From Hirsutella rhossiliensis (taxonomy: Eukaryota > Ascomycota > Sordariomycetes > Hypocreales > Ophiocordycipitaceae): DNA of 64,000 nucleotides. The notes below the pieces were generated by a model, which was not told where the DNA came from, searched no databases, and saw only the letters and a list, made by a program, of their open reading frames with translations. The stretch lies in contig NW_025408672.1 in NCBI RefSeq assembly GCF_020360975.1, positions 372,001 through 436,000 of the forward strand, read 5' to 3'. Positions 1 to 12,981 of the stretch are shown here, piece by piece (position 1 is the stretch's first letter; every line of letters begins with the position of its first letter). The position numbers and the translations under genes were made by a program.

Positions 1-1853
1 CTAATTCTTCTAGACTAGCCTTATAAGCTTAGACGTTATATCCTAGAAGATTCCTTCCTCTTAAAGAAGGTAAAAGGAAATTAAACTTATTAAAACTTAA
101 GGGTAAAAATCTATCCTTTTTCGTCGAAGAATTTATATAGTCCTATTAGGTAATTTTATTATAAAATTCACCCTTCTATATCCCTTTATCCGTACGGTTA
201 ATTCCCTAGTAATAAGATATTCTCTTTATACCTTCTTAAAGGACTAAAATTATAAGAGTATATTATAGATATTGAGGGAAGCACCGGAGTTAAGGATAGC
301 TAATTTATATAGGGGATAATTAAAGGTCTCTAATAGTTAGTCTTAGCCTTATTAATCTATAGGAAAGATAAAGGCCGGATTTACTATATTAATAAATTTT
401 CCTTAAATTTATAGCTCGAATAAAAGCAGCGGCGTTATTAGTTATTATTTCTTAGTAACCTAAATCTTATCTATTTTCTTTTATAACGAGGGGTCCTCCT
501 TAAGAGACTATTATATCGTTTCTTATAGCCTCTTTAAAGGGTTAAATCCTTTAAGTTAGTTTTCCTCGAAGACCTACTAGTATTATAATAACTAATAGCC
601 TAGGGATTTATAGGCTAGGTAGCTATTTCGTTGTTTAGTCTTTTACTTCTTCTTAGAATCCTCGTCCCGATCTAGAAGGTCTACTTAAAAACCTCCCCCT
701 TTTACCCCTTATTACTAATTTTAACGAAGAGGTTCGATTTCGACTAGTTCCTTAATTTTTTAACTAACGGACTAAAAGGTCTATTAAGGGACTAGTCGGG
801 CCGGACGGACTAACGGGGCATAGGCCGGACCCGGAATAAGATACGTAGCTAGGGCTAGGGCAGCAGCTATAGTCGACGACGGCGTTAAGGCTCTCGAGGG
901 AAGAGGAGCTAGAGGGGCAGCAGCTATAGCAGTAGTAGCGGGAACCGTAGTAATAAGGGCTATAATAGCTATAAGGGTAGTAGGTCGAGCTGTCTAGGTC
1001 GAGTGCTAGCTATAAAGGAATAAGACTACTTACTATTATACTCTAGTAGCCTCTTTATTTAGTTCCTAGCTAGCTTCTCGAAAGATATTTAAGTAACCGT
1101 TACTAATAGGCTTTATTAGTAGAGATATATCCTATAGCTACTAGCCGGAAAGAGCTTCTATAAGGAAGTATTAGTTAGCTTCCTTAAGGATTTCTTCCTA
1201 CTTAGCTAGCTACGATAAAGCTAGTAAATTCTTAGTAAAAAAAGCTCCTAGGTAGGCCGTATAAGTCTTCTTAATACGGTTAGTTATATAGCCCCTCGAG
1301 GGAGCTATTAAGGTCTCGAGCTTTAAAAGCTATTGCCTAAGAGTCTCTTTCTCTTAATAAGAGATTAGCTTTACGGTACTAACGGATTCCGTTATCGCTA
1401 TATATATAGTAGTTAGTAGCTTTATCTTATAAAGGTATTCCTTACGGTAACTCTTATAGTTACCTAAGGTAGTAGAAAAAGCTCTCTACTATATAGAGGT
1501 TAGCTCGGAGAAGAGGAAAGCTCCCTTTATAAATTCCGTTGCCTTAGGATAAAGAGGGGGCTCGAGAGGGTCCTACTTATTAAAGAAGACTAAATTATAA
1601 ACAGTCCTATCTATACGAGCCTATAGCTCCTTTACTTACTTATCTTAATCTTAGGCTTTATAAGAATCGTCTTATAGACCGTAGGGGCGGTAGAGTCGTT
1701 TTTTAATATTATTATAGGAGAGGGGGTAGAAAAGTCAGTTAAAAATTAGCCTTTCTAGTAAGAGGGGTAAAAGGAAGCTATAAGGGATATAAGAATAGTG
1801 CCTTTTATAGTAGCTAGAAGGTATAGGAATACTATTCCTCCCGGGCTTATAAC
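1..1853 (-). mobile_element. copia-1 gag region, second tandem unit (partial, RIP-mutated)
   Basis: This is the reverse complement of the 5' internal part (gag, protease, start of integrase) of the copia-1 copy at 57,940-59,893. Both share the stretch around 1-60, which matches 59,705-59,780 inverted. On the minus strand it lies immediately downstream of the LTR at 1,854-2,331, with the primer-site-like ggcttataac just inside. It therefore belongs to a second unit that shares that LTR with the copy to the right, and it runs out of the window. CpA and TpG are almost absent and TAA/TAG are frequent, so nothing can be translated. No start codon survives. Confidence 0.8.
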
Positions 1854-2331
1854 TCTTACGAAGAGAGATATAAGAAGTATATAAAAATATATAAAGGTAA
1901 AATTAAAAGTAAGGGGTTAGATAGGTAGGGTAGATATATTTAATTCTTATAAGGGCAGTAACTATAGTAAGGGAGTAATTATTATATTACCTTAATTATC
2001 CTTCTTTCCTTTATCTAACGCCCTTCTTTAAACCTATCTAGTATTTTAATTAATAAAGAAGATCCTACTTAAAGAAGCTACTAATATCCTTTTAACTACT
2101 AAGCTTTTTACTAGTTTTTCCCCTCCTTTTTAGCCGTTACTAGTATATCCGTCTTATCTCTCGCTACCTTTATAGGAAGCTATTGCTACTTTTACTTCCC
2201 CTCTTACCCTTATCCTTCTCTCTATACCTCCTTTTAGCTCCTTCTTTAAAATATATTTTTTAGCTTCCTTCGTTCCCCTTATACTAAGGGATATCTCTAA
2301 GAACTATAAAATTAAGCTATGCTTTACGATA
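1854..2331 (-). repeat. copia-1 LTR shared by two units
   Basis: This 478-bp sequence matches the inverted LTRs at 26,601-27,078, 57,463-57,939 and the split LTR at 35,321/42,786. On its right side lies the polypurine tract of a pol region (minus-strand AAGGGGGTA, 2,332-2,340). On its left side lies the primer-site sequence followed by gag. It thus serves as 3' LTR for the unit on the right and 5' LTR for the unit on the left. Confidence 0.85.
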
Positions 2332-5300
2332 TACCCCCTTAGCTATAGCCTACCCTTATAGTAAGGGCATAGCTAATACGGCTTTAGGCTAGTAAGCGTA
2401 TAGAGGAGGTCTTAGTCTATACTTATCCCTTACTCGAAAATTCCGGGTTTTAGCCCCGGGCTCTTTTAAACCTACTTTAGGAAAAAGGGGCCTTAATAAG
2501 GATATTAAGTCCTATAAGAAAGGGGGGCTTCTTTAAGAATAAATCCCTAAAAAGGGGCCTTAAAGAAGAATAAGTCTTAATTAAGCTAAGGGCCCTCCTC
2601 TAAGATAAGTCCTAGTTCCTCTCTTTAGCTATAGATATTACCTTCTTATATATACTATTAGCTTTTCTTATAGACTCTTAAGGCGGGCCTCTAAGGATAG
2701 CTTCTTATAAACGTTTTCTAGCTTAACTTACTATAAAAAGATAGCTAGCTTCTACTTTAATAAGGTCTTTATAAGACCGTTTACTTTTATTAATACTATT
2801 AAAACTTAATAGATAGAAATAAGTCCCCTTTAAACCTCTTAGCGTAACTAATACTAATAGATATCGATATACTATAGCTAGGTTAATAGCTTACTATTTT
2901 CTATAAGAATTTATATAGTCTATATATTATTATATTTTATAGCTAATAAGGTCGAAATTTATAGTTATAAAGATATTAATAGCTAGCTAAGGAAAATCGC
3001 TTCTTTTAATACTTTTAAAAGAGCTAGTAGCTTTACCTTTATACTTAAAGTAGTAATAGTAGCTTACTTTAAAGCTTTCTAAGTAATAGTTCCTTTAAAA
3101 AGAGATATAATATACTTTTATAAGCTCTTTCTATTTAAGGAATTATTTATAAAGGATAAATCGCTTAAATAAAAGAAGATTTCGGTAGCTAGTTTCTATC
3201 CTTACCCTTTTAAGCGTAGACTATATAATCTCGTTAAATAAAGATAAAGGATAGCTTAGTCTACTACTTTTTAATACCTAGGGCTAGGATCTTAGTTATA
3301 CTTAGCTAGCTAGGAAACTATAAAAGAGATATCCGGTCTAGTAAAAATAGCTAAAAAGGGTAGGGAGCTTACCTTTTATTAATATTAGTATTTCTCTTAC
3401 TTTCTAGCTTAAAAAGATAGATAAAGTAAAAGCTCTTTATTTAATATAAGTATAAAGGGAAGCTTCTTCTTAAGGGAATTAAGAAGGAATTTATAAGCGA
3501 CCTTATCGATATAGGCGTCCTAGGTAAGCTAAATAGTCTATTAGGACCTATTTTAAAGGATTTATATCCCTAGGAACTACTTTAGCTCCCTTAGCTTAGT
3601 TATCTTATACTTTTATTATAGGCCTTATATAGCCTCCTTAATAATAGCTTATTCCTCTTTTAAGTAAGCTTAGATAATATCGCTAATATAAAAGAAGACT
3701 ATAATTTTACCCTTTTATATTATATATAGTTCTTAAGAGACTTTCTTAAAGCTTAAGGCTTTAAAAGAACCTATTAAATACTATTACTAAAGAAAGGGTA
3801 ATCTTTATAGTCTACAAAGAGCTTCCCTAAGCTATAGAACCTTTCTTAGTTATTAGAAACTAAGTAAAAGGCATATATAAATAACTTCTTTTTTCTTAAA
3901 AGGGAAGTTAATTAGAAAAGGGTATAAGTAATAAGTATAGGATCGGATAATTAATAACGTAAGCGGAAATTTCGGTTAAAGGAGTATAGGGTAGGATTTT
4001 ATCCGGAATTTATAATAATAAGTATATAAGGGGCTAAATAATATATTAAAAGAATAGTATTATAATAGATACTTATAAACTTACTTATTCTATTTACTAC
4101 TCTTAGGGAAATCCTTTATCTTTTATAGACTATTACTCGCCTACTAGTAGACTAATTAGTTAGCTTTCTAGTATATTCTATACTACTTAAAAAGCTCTAT
4201 CTATAGTATATCTTCTTAACTTAGTAGGTGGTCTAATTATAACGTAATAGTTAACGTAAGACTATAGGTTCTAGTATAAGTAGTAGATTTAACTAGAATA
4301 TTCTATGCCCTACCTATTCTTATATCGCGGATATTTTCGAAACCGCTAAGCTAAAATAAGTAATATCTACTCGTAATTAACCTATATATTTTATATATAT
4401 TTTATTTTCTTAAGATAGGCTTATCTTAACCCGCTTTTCCTAAAGGAAGGTATTAATATTTAGTAGAGGTCTTTATCTTTAAGGGTTATTCCCTTAGACT
4501 ATATTATAGAGCCTCTTTTTACTAGCTTATTCTATAAAGCCTCCTTATACTTATTATTTTATTATAATAGTAAAATAGGAATATAAGGGTATATTCTTAT
4601 ATTTAAAAAGGCGTTAATAGTATCTATCTAATTAAGTTTAAGGTTGAATTCTACTACTATAGCTATAAGGGTCTAAAAAGATATTCTTACTAAGGTAGTT
4701 GCCTTTATAGGTAAATCCCCCTTTTCCTATTAATTCCTATAGATAACTAGCTAGGCTTTATACTTTTAAAGGAAGTTATATTTATAAGTCTTATAGATAA
4801 AAACCTACTTATAGCTAAGGACCTATTTTTCTCTTACTTTTTCCTTAAGAACCTCTTTAATATACCCTATTTCTTTATATAAGGCTAGGTAGTCTTTCTA
4901 GGCTTAGAAAAACTAGTCTTTAAAGGGGTGTTTTTCTAGCTGCTTTTAGTTTACTAGTAGGTCTAAGAGGTCTCTTTTATATACCTTCCTTACTAATAAA
5001 GGCTTAAAAAGCTAGCTTACTATAAATACTCTATAAGAACTATCTTTTATAAGCGTTAGATAAAAGTTAGAAAAACAATTAAAATAAAAGAGAAGTTAGT
5101 CTTCTTTAGTAACTATATCGGGCCCTATACCTTCCTTTACTTCTTAAAGTAAGGATAAAAAGGCAGCTAGGTAATCCTTTAAGAGAGGAGCCTTTCCTAC
5201 CCCCTTAAGGGTTAAGATAGGAAGACTAATAAAAAAAGCTACTTTTAGATCTTCTTTTTATATAAGAGTAGATATAGGGAGGTAGGCGTATTCTAGCTCT

Positions 5301-6305
5301 ACCGCTTTCTTATAGTCTCCTTCTTTATTTAGATCTTTTAATTTAATAGCTTCTTCTTCTTTAAAGTTAGCTTTATCTTTAACTACTTTAATATTAGTTT
5401 CTTCTTTTATTTCCTTATTTAAGACCTCCTTTTAAAACTATTAAGAAGGGGGGATTTAAATCTTTTAAATTAGCTAACGTTATAAAAGTAAGAGGGGCTA
5501 TTAATCCTTCTTTTTATTAAAGAAGCTAGATTTATAGATAATTATATCCCTTATTAAAATAACCTTCTATAAAAGAGGAATCTAAATCTAGAAGATATTT
5601 ATAGAATTATAACTAATAAGGTAATTAATAAAGGCTCTAAGATTAAGCTTTCTTTTCTTCTTTCTTTTTAGCTATATATTAGTAGTTATAGCGTATACCT
5701 TATAGCTATAGGTATAAAGGTAAGCTAATAAGGCCCTTTTTTTTATAAAGAGCTTAAAGAGAGATTTCTAGTTTATTCCTTAAGTAGTCCCTTTAAGGGT
5801 CTAGTTCTATAAGTAATAAGCGGTCTTAATAACCTCCCTTTAAAGGTTATAGGGAAGCCTTATAGTAAGTCTTATTATATAGGCCCTTTTATTATAGTAC
5901 CCCTTAATCTTTATACCCCTCCGTTCTAGGCCTAGGTATTTAGTACTAATAAAAAGGGTAAAATACCCCTTTTTTAAAGCTAATTTAAGATATCCTTTAT
6001 AAATAGCTTTCTATTAAACCGTATCTTCTTTACCTTATAGCTAAAGTAGGATTTTATCTAGTTAACGAAGTCTTAAAAGGTAAACTAATTTTACTTACTT
6101 AGGTAGGTCTATAAGAAATAAGGGAAAACTATCCTTAAAAAAGCGTCTATAAAAAACATTACCTTAATAAAGCTTTCTTAGTCCCTAAAAACGTTAGTTT
6201 AGTTAACCTAAATCTTTTTATATAGCTAGTCTAGCTATATAAGGGTTTATTTAGAAATTCGTCTCTTAGTCTTCCCTTAGCTATAGTATTTATATTTAAC
6301 GGTCT
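2332..6305 (-). pseudogene. copia-1 pol, 3' half (integrase, RT, RNase H), RIP-mutated
   Basis: This is the 3' two-thirds of pol of the minus-strand copia-1 element that begins at the LTR 26,601-27,078. It matches the copy at 60,580-63,719 inverted. It includes the copia RT block around 4,600-4,800 with its left continuation near 3,850-3,910, and the RNase H end near 2,400-3,600. It is broken by a copia-2 solo LTR (3,912-4,601), and at its 5' side by gypsy-1 copy B, which entered at TTAGG (6,306-6,310). Stops occur throughout and come from CAA/CAG/TGG codons changed to TAA/TAG. The element is non-functional. Confidence 0.8.
3912..4601 (-). repeat. copia-2 solo LTR
   Basis: This 690-bp sequence matches both LTRs of the copia-2 element at 17,783 and 23,337 and lies in the same orientation. 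No copia-2 internal sequence is attached, so it is a solo LTR. It is flanked by gttaa (3,907-3,911) and tttaa (4,602-4,606). The uninterrupted copia-1 copy near 62,320 reads gttaac at this point, so these are the two halves of a 5-bp target duplication with one C-to-T type change. The LTR has lost about two bases at its left tip. Confidence 0.8.
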
Positions 6306-6310
6306 TTAGG

Positions 6311-6496
6311 TATAAGAGTCTTTAACTATTATAGGTAATAGGCTTAGGCCGCGGCCTAAGCTATATAGTTATATACGGAGGGCCGGATCCTATAAGTATA
6401 AGGGCGGGCTAGCCGCGTATAAAAGAGCTCTATATAGCTTATTAATATTATCCTATAAACGGCACCTATATATACGCCTCTACTTACTCCGTGATA
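6311..6496 (+). repeat. gypsy-1 copy B 5' LTR
   Basis: This 186-bp LTR begins tataagagtc (from TGTAAGAGTC) and ends gtgata. It is almost identical to 24,340-24,525 and matches 35,384-35,570 and 42,181-42,367 inverted. It contains the inverted stretch ggccgcggcc. Confidence 0.85.
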
Positions 6497-9400
6497 GTAT
6501 AAGCTATTAACTAATAGATCTAATAGATATCTCCCTAGAAAGGGTGCCGCTTCCTTAAGGGAGCACCCTGCTACCCCCTAGGCGGATAGGAAGTATTATA
6601 GCTATCCTAGAAGCGATTAAAAGCGCGACGGCTAGCGAAAAGAACGAGGTTCTCGCTATACTAAGGGAGCTATCTACGAGACTAGTATTAACCCCTATAA
6701 CCTTAGTAATACTAATTACGGCGGCGGTACTACCGATATAGAAGCCGCTTCCTTAGCCGACTTAAGATAGTAAGCCTAAGTCCTTTTACTTCTTCCTTAG
6801 CCGGCTATAGACGAAGTTTATAATAAATAAGAAATAGGGCCTAAACGGCTATCGTAATATAGCGTAGTATTCGCTCCTCTATACGCTGCCGGAGCCTTAA
6901 ATATAGTAGATCTTTAGATTCTAGGATAAGGGCGGCCCTAGAAGTAGACGTAACCTATAGGACTTCTTTTAATACCTTATATATACGTTCGGCAACGTAT
7001 AGGAGCGGGAGAAGGCGTAGGATAGGCTATAGACCCTTAAGTAAAGGGACGGGCAGACCTTTAGCGAATTCCTCCCTAACTTCGAAGAGACGCTCTTATA
7101 AGTAGTAGGAACTATAGTATAAGAAGATAGCGTAAAGCTTATATAGTTATAAAACTTAATTACGCCGGCCTTATAGGAGCTACTTATTCCTATAATTATA
7201 CCTACTAACTATAGCGAGTATATAAGCCGGTTAATAAAGGTAGTATAGGGCTATAAGTAGACGCTGCGTTTTTAAAAGCTTTATAAGTATACGCTATATA
7301 GCGGCGACGGGATCACCGCCCCTCTATAAGAGGAATAGCTAACTATCGATATTAACGGAGATACCCTAATATCGGCTACCTATACGGACCAAGCTAAACG
7401 CGGTAGGAAGTCGTCTTCGAATATCCCCTATACTATCCCGCTCTCTAAGTAGTAGGCGAAGTAGGTAACGAGTAAGGAAATTAAGAAAAAGAAAGCTAAC
7501 GGCCGCTACCTACGTTATAGCGCGTTTATATACTTTATATTAAAATACCCCTTCCTTTTAGCTAAGCGGCCTATAGTAGTTTAAGTAGCGAAGATAGAAC
7601 TGCTCCTTACCTTAGACGATAAAGAGGACTCCGCTCTCTTAGGCCTAGAGGAAAAAGAGTAGCTTTAGAGTAAAGACGGGCTCTAAAGCCCTAATTACTA
7701 ATACTAGTAAAGGAAAAGAAGGAATTATCTACCTATATAAAAAAGGAGCCTACTTTAATATAGGTTATAATTAATAACTTTTTACCTATCGCTGCCTTTA
7801 TAGATAAGGGCTATTAATACTACGCTATAGTTAACGAGGCGCTTATATAAGAGATATAAGTACTAGTAGAAAAGATCGCCCTAAGGCGAGTAAAGGGCGC
7901 CTTAGGCGCGATAAAGGGTATAGTAATTAAGGGCATTATATAGCTAGCTATAAAGGTTAATAGTTACTATAAGCTTATTATAGCCTATATAATCCCCTAA
8001 CTAAAGTTTCCCTTAATCCTTAGGAAACCCTAGTTATTATATATAGAGTTATACTTAGTTTTATACTAAAAGAAGCTATAGTTTAGGCCTATATAATAGT
8101 AGGTCCGCTATAATAATAGTTCTATAAGTATAGGACTAAGCGTATAAGCTTTATACTTAGTATAAGAAGTCCTTGCCTCTATCTTTATAGGAACCGTGCG
8201 ACGGTTAAAGTAGGAGGAAGGCTAGGTAGCGGCTAACGTAGCAGTCTACGTAGTTAGCTTAGTAGATATCGATAAGGCCCTTTAGGCAAAGAAGTTAAAG
8301 TCGCCCTCTAAGCTATAGTAGTAGATACTAGAGCGCTTTTACGACCTCCTACCGCTATTTAAGTCCTAGGAAGCGGATAAGCTTAACCTATATAAGCTAA
8401 GGGTAAACTATAAGATCGTACTCTATACTAATAAGAAGGGGCAGGAACTACCTATACTATTTAGACTACTATATAGTATATTATATATAGAGCTACTAGT
8501 ACTAAAGAAGACGCTAAGGGACCTCCTAGATAAGGGTTTTATTTAAGTAAGTAGCTCTAAAGTAAGAGCGCCGGTCCTATTTATACGTAAACTAAGGGGT
8601 AGGATATAGTTCTATTATAACTATAGGGCTTTAAACGTAATTATAAGGCTAGACCGCTACCCCTTACGCTTAATCTTAGATACGCTTTATAACTTTTTAA
8701 AGGCAAAGTAGTTTATAAAGCTAGATATAAAATAGGCGTTTTATAAGGTATAGATCTTAGAAGGTAACGAGTAGAAGATAGCGTTCTATATATACTATAG
8801 CTTATTTAAGTAGCTTATAACGCCCTTCGGCCTCTTAAGAGCGCCCGCTACCTTCTAGTATTATATTAATAACGTGCTTTATTACTTTCTTAACGAGTTC
8901 GCCTTTATATATATAGATAATATCCTTATTTATATAAGCGGCTCTTATAAGGACTATATACGGAAAGTATAGAGGGTCCTAGAGCGCCTCTAACTTTATA
9001 GGCTCTACCTCGACCTAGATAAGTACGAATTTAAGGTTAAGAGGGTTAAGTACCTAGGCTTTATTATCTACGCTAGCGTAGGTATATAGGCGGATCCTAT
9101 AAAAATCTAAGCGATTTAGGACTAAGCTGCCTTAACTATATAGATAGGCGTATAAAGCTTCCTTAGGTTCGCGAACTATTATAAGATATTTATTAGGGGC
9201 TTCTCTTATATTATAATACCCTTAAATAAGATTACTAGGAAGCGGACCGCCTTTTACTAAGGGCCTATATAAGAAGGAGCGTTCTATACGCTTAAGGACT
9301 TATTCTCTTAAGCCCTAGTACTACTTTAGTAGGACTTTAACTAGTCTACGTTAGTTAAAGCGGACTATAGTAGCTAGGCACTTAGAGGAACGCTCTCTTA

Positions 9401-10772
9401 GAAGGTAAATAGGCGGAAGTAACTAATAGCGTTCTACTCTTATAAGCTAACCCTAGTAGAGCGGAATTATACTATTTACGATAAAGAGATACTAGCGATT
9501 ATTAGCTACCTCGAGCAATAGTAAGTAGAGCTGTAGAGCTATAAGAGCTTTAAGGTTCTTATAGACTATAAGAACCTTAAGTACTTTATAACTCGCTAGT
9601 ACCTCTTAGAGCGGTAAGCCCGCTAGGTAGAGTATCTCTTATACTTTAACTTCTCGATTAAGTACTAGCTAAAGCGGGACTCTATAGTCCTAGATACGCT
9701 TTCTTAGAGGGATTAAGACCGGCCGACGGGAGCGGATATCGAGGCCTAGGATCTATAGCTTATCCTATAAGAAGCGCTACGGACTTATATAGGAGCTTCC
9801 TTAATAGAGGAAGGCGTAGCGATAACGGATAAGCCTTCCCTTATACCTTCGCCTCGGCCTAGCGAGGAGGGATAGACCGGCCTAGGGGCGCGTATAGCGC
9901 GGGTATTCTAAGATAAGGTCCTCTAGCGCTTATAAGATAGGATATCGTCTTTAGACCGTACCTATAAGAGCGTACGCCGCGCTATTAAGTCCGGCGCTCG
10001 ACGCTTCGATCTAAAGCTAAAGCTAAAGGTATAAGTAGCCGACTATTATATTAACCTATAGGGGCACCTACGTTAGCGGGGGAGACTATAAGTACTAGGC
10101 GCGCTATATACTATAGAAGCTAGGGAGAAGGATAGACCGCCGGAGCTAGATAAATAAAATAAGCTTTAAGGGAAGCTAGTCTAGCTCGTCTATAACTTTA
10201 GTATTATAGGCTACCTAGGTAAGTAGGGCATAGTAGTAGGCCTTACGAGGGATTTCTACTAGCCCCTCCTATAGTACTACGTTCGCCGCTTCCTCTATAA
10301 CTACGATATCTATAGCTATACTAAGATTTAGAGGGCGTAGCTTAAGGGGCTGCTTAAGTAGCTTCCGGTACCCGACCGGTTCTATATATATATATAAATA
10401 GACTTTATAATAGACCTCCTACTTATAGAGGGCGGCAACCGCTATATATAGGTAATTAAGGACCGACTTAGTAAGTCTATAGTATTAAAGCTAATACTAT
10501 CTATAAATATAAAGTCCTATATAGAGCGCTTCCTATAGTACTAGGCCCGCTTATATAGCTAGCTAACCTTTATTATAAGCGATAAGGGATCGAATTAAAC
10601 TAGCTGCTTTTAGTAGTACCTATACTAGCTACTTTAAATTATATAGCTACTTAGCACGGTATACTACCTATAGACTAATAAAGGGCCTAAGAAGGTTAAC
10701 TAGGAGGCGTAGGCTTACTTATAGGCTATCGTAGCCTATAACTAAGTAGACTAAGACCGTTAGCTCCCTGCG
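6497..10772 (+). pseudogene. gypsy-1 copy B gag-pol (gag, protease, RT, RNase H, integrase N-part)
   Basis: This encodes, in mutated form, a Ty3/gypsy polyprotein. Gag lies at about 6,600-7,700, protease at about 7,750-8,050, RT at about 8,400-9,100, RNase H at about 9,290-9,600, and the integrase zinc-binding and core regions from about 10,030. The RT block reads in one frame with the TPFGL and RAPATF motifs near 8,820-8,860. The catalytic box lies at 8,910-8,921 and now reads Y-I-D-N, where the family has YIDD, the change TGA(C/T) to TAA(C/T) expected of RIP. In-frame stops are mostly TAG and TAA at positions where relatives have Gln or Trp. The integrase is cut at 10,772 by element D and resumes at 15,754. 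Confidence 0.85.
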
Positions 10773-11029
10773 TATAAGGGAATATATATTATAGTACGAT
10801 TAGTTAGGTAGTAAAGATAGCTAGAGGTACTACGCTATATATATTATATTCTCCTTATTATAAGACTAAAGCTTATAAGAAGAGGGATTTCTCCTGTTTA
10901 GTTAGAGTAGCGAGTAGTCTATAATATATAAGCGGGGTAAGTATAATTCCCTACTAATACCCTACCGATATATTAGTACTATATACCTAAGTGCTTTATT
11001 AGCCTATACCTTTTAATAGCGCTCTTATA
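10773..11029 (-). repeat. element D LTR (left, 3')
   Basis: This 257-bp LTR begins tataagggaa and ends gctcttata, and matches 15,492-15,748 in the same orientation with only a few C/T or G/A differences. Those differences are of the RIP type. Confidence 0.85.
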
Positions 11030-11411
11030 ATTATCTCCCCTCTTATATAGACGTCTTAGCTATATCTTTAATATATATTGCTTTCGCTACGCTATATATA
11101 TTTAGTTAGGAAGAGAGGTAGTTTCGGTTATATATCGCGCGTATACGCCTATATAAGTATATATTAGTCTACGCTCTATAACGTTAATAGTTATTATACT
11201 AGTAGTTACCGTTAAGTAACTATTACGGTATCGCTTATATATCGGCCGCGTAACTATAATATAAAGAGCGTGCGTATATATATCTTACTTTTTCTATTTT
11301 CTTTTCTTTTTTAACTCTTCCGCTTACGATTACTATAAAGTTTTACGCCTTTTTTTTATTAATCCCTTATACCTTTTTTTATTACTTTTTATCGACGATT
11401 TATTAACGATA

Positions 11412-12981
11412 ATACCTTTTACTCTAAAGAAGATAAAGAACTATAACGCTAATTTCCTACGCTATATATAGGAGTAGGTAGCGGTAGGTTCGCCCTTAAA
11501 GTATAAGCGATCGGCCTAAAAGTCTTATAGCGACGCTAGTTCCCCTTTAGCGAAGAAAGCTAAGAAAGGTATAGGGGAATCCTAGTCCTAAGAGACTTCT
11601 AGTCTAAGACCTAATATTAGTAAGGGTTATACCCCTATTACCCTACTAAATACCCTAACTCTAACTACTAATAAGCTTACTTCTATAGGCTAGGAAACTT
11701 ATAAGTTTATTACCCTTATTAGCGATATTAATACTAGCGAGGAGATCGTGCCTAGGCGCTCTTAGGTAAGTACCGATAACCTAGCTACTCTATCTTAATA
11801 AAGCGGCTTTAGCTAATAGGAGGTCGTTACCTAGGCCGCTCCTTAAAATAAGTAGGCCGATATTAACGATAAGGCCTAGCCGAATAAGGGCTAAAACGAT
11901 CTTAATACCTAGCTAAATAAGGGCTAAGATAATAATAATAGTAATAATAGAGATAGCTATAATCCGACTCCTCCTACTAATAAACCTAAGAACGGCGGTA
12001 TAAGAGATAAGGGTATCTAAGCGGCGGTATAAGGCGGTCGCGCTCTTATAAAGAAGCGTACCTAATCTAAGGCTAAAGCCCGCTTAGTTAAGGCCTATAG
12101 GGTTATCCCTTATAAGCTTTAATATATATATTATTTTAGGATAGTTATTAAGGAGTATAGTACGACTAAGCCTAAACCTATTAAGGTGCTCTTAATTAGC
12201 TATATTTTCTTAAGGGTTTCCTCGATGCGCTATAAGTAGTACTATAAACGTACCGCGACCTATAACTAAGTAAGTTTCCCCTTAACTTTAAATATTACGA
12301 TTAATAAGTTAATCCTTCTTAAGGCCGCTACTCTTATATTTAGTAACTAAGCTAATATAATCGCTATTATTAACTACCTACGTAAGCTTAATAAGCTAAA
12401 GACCGGTAATAAGGATACTAAGGACGATAGCTTAGATATAGGTATACTTATTTTTAAGGAGGCTAATTAGCGCTATCTTACTATTATAGTATAGTATTTA
12501 GCCGAGGCTTTTAACGCCGCCGAGATAGCCTATTATAAGTCCTTTAGGACTATAAGTATATAAAAGTCTATTATTATAAGTTTTATCCGACCCTTTTATT
12601 AGCGACCGCCTAATAATATACTAGGTTAAGTATACTAACTACTATACGCTAATTAATAAGCGCCGTAAGCTTATTATTCGCTTTAACCCTACGCCCTTAT
12701 TTAATATCGCCCGTATAAGCTTAAAGTACTAGGCCTAGGAATCCTAGTTAAAACTCTACTTTATCGATAGCGATATAGGCTATACTTCTTAGTAGCACGC
12801 CTTACTATTTACTAAGGCCGAGGTAAGTACTATACTAATAGAGATAGGTCTTAATATAAAGGATAAGGAAGGAGCGGAGGATAGGGTAGTTCTAGTATTT
12901 CTAGAGGTATTCGGTATAGTAAAGGGGGCGCCTTAGTTAGTTCCCGCTATACTAGTAAAGAAGAGGGGTAGTTAGAAGTAA
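11412..12981 (+). pseudogene. ORF of unknown function, opposite to element D pol
   Basis: A long plus-strand reading frame of about 500 codons lies in the same relative place as the opposing ORF of gypsy-1: between chromodomain and 3' LTR, on the opposite strand. If ATA at 11,412 was once ATG and TAG/TAA were Gln codons, it reads as a protein with a Lys/Ser-rich N-terminus. A Gln/Asn-rich middle follows at about 11,860-11,990, then a more ordered C-terminal half. I do not recognise the protein; a gag-like or accessory role are both possible. Start and end do not lie in one frame, so at least one indel is present. Confidence 0.45.
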
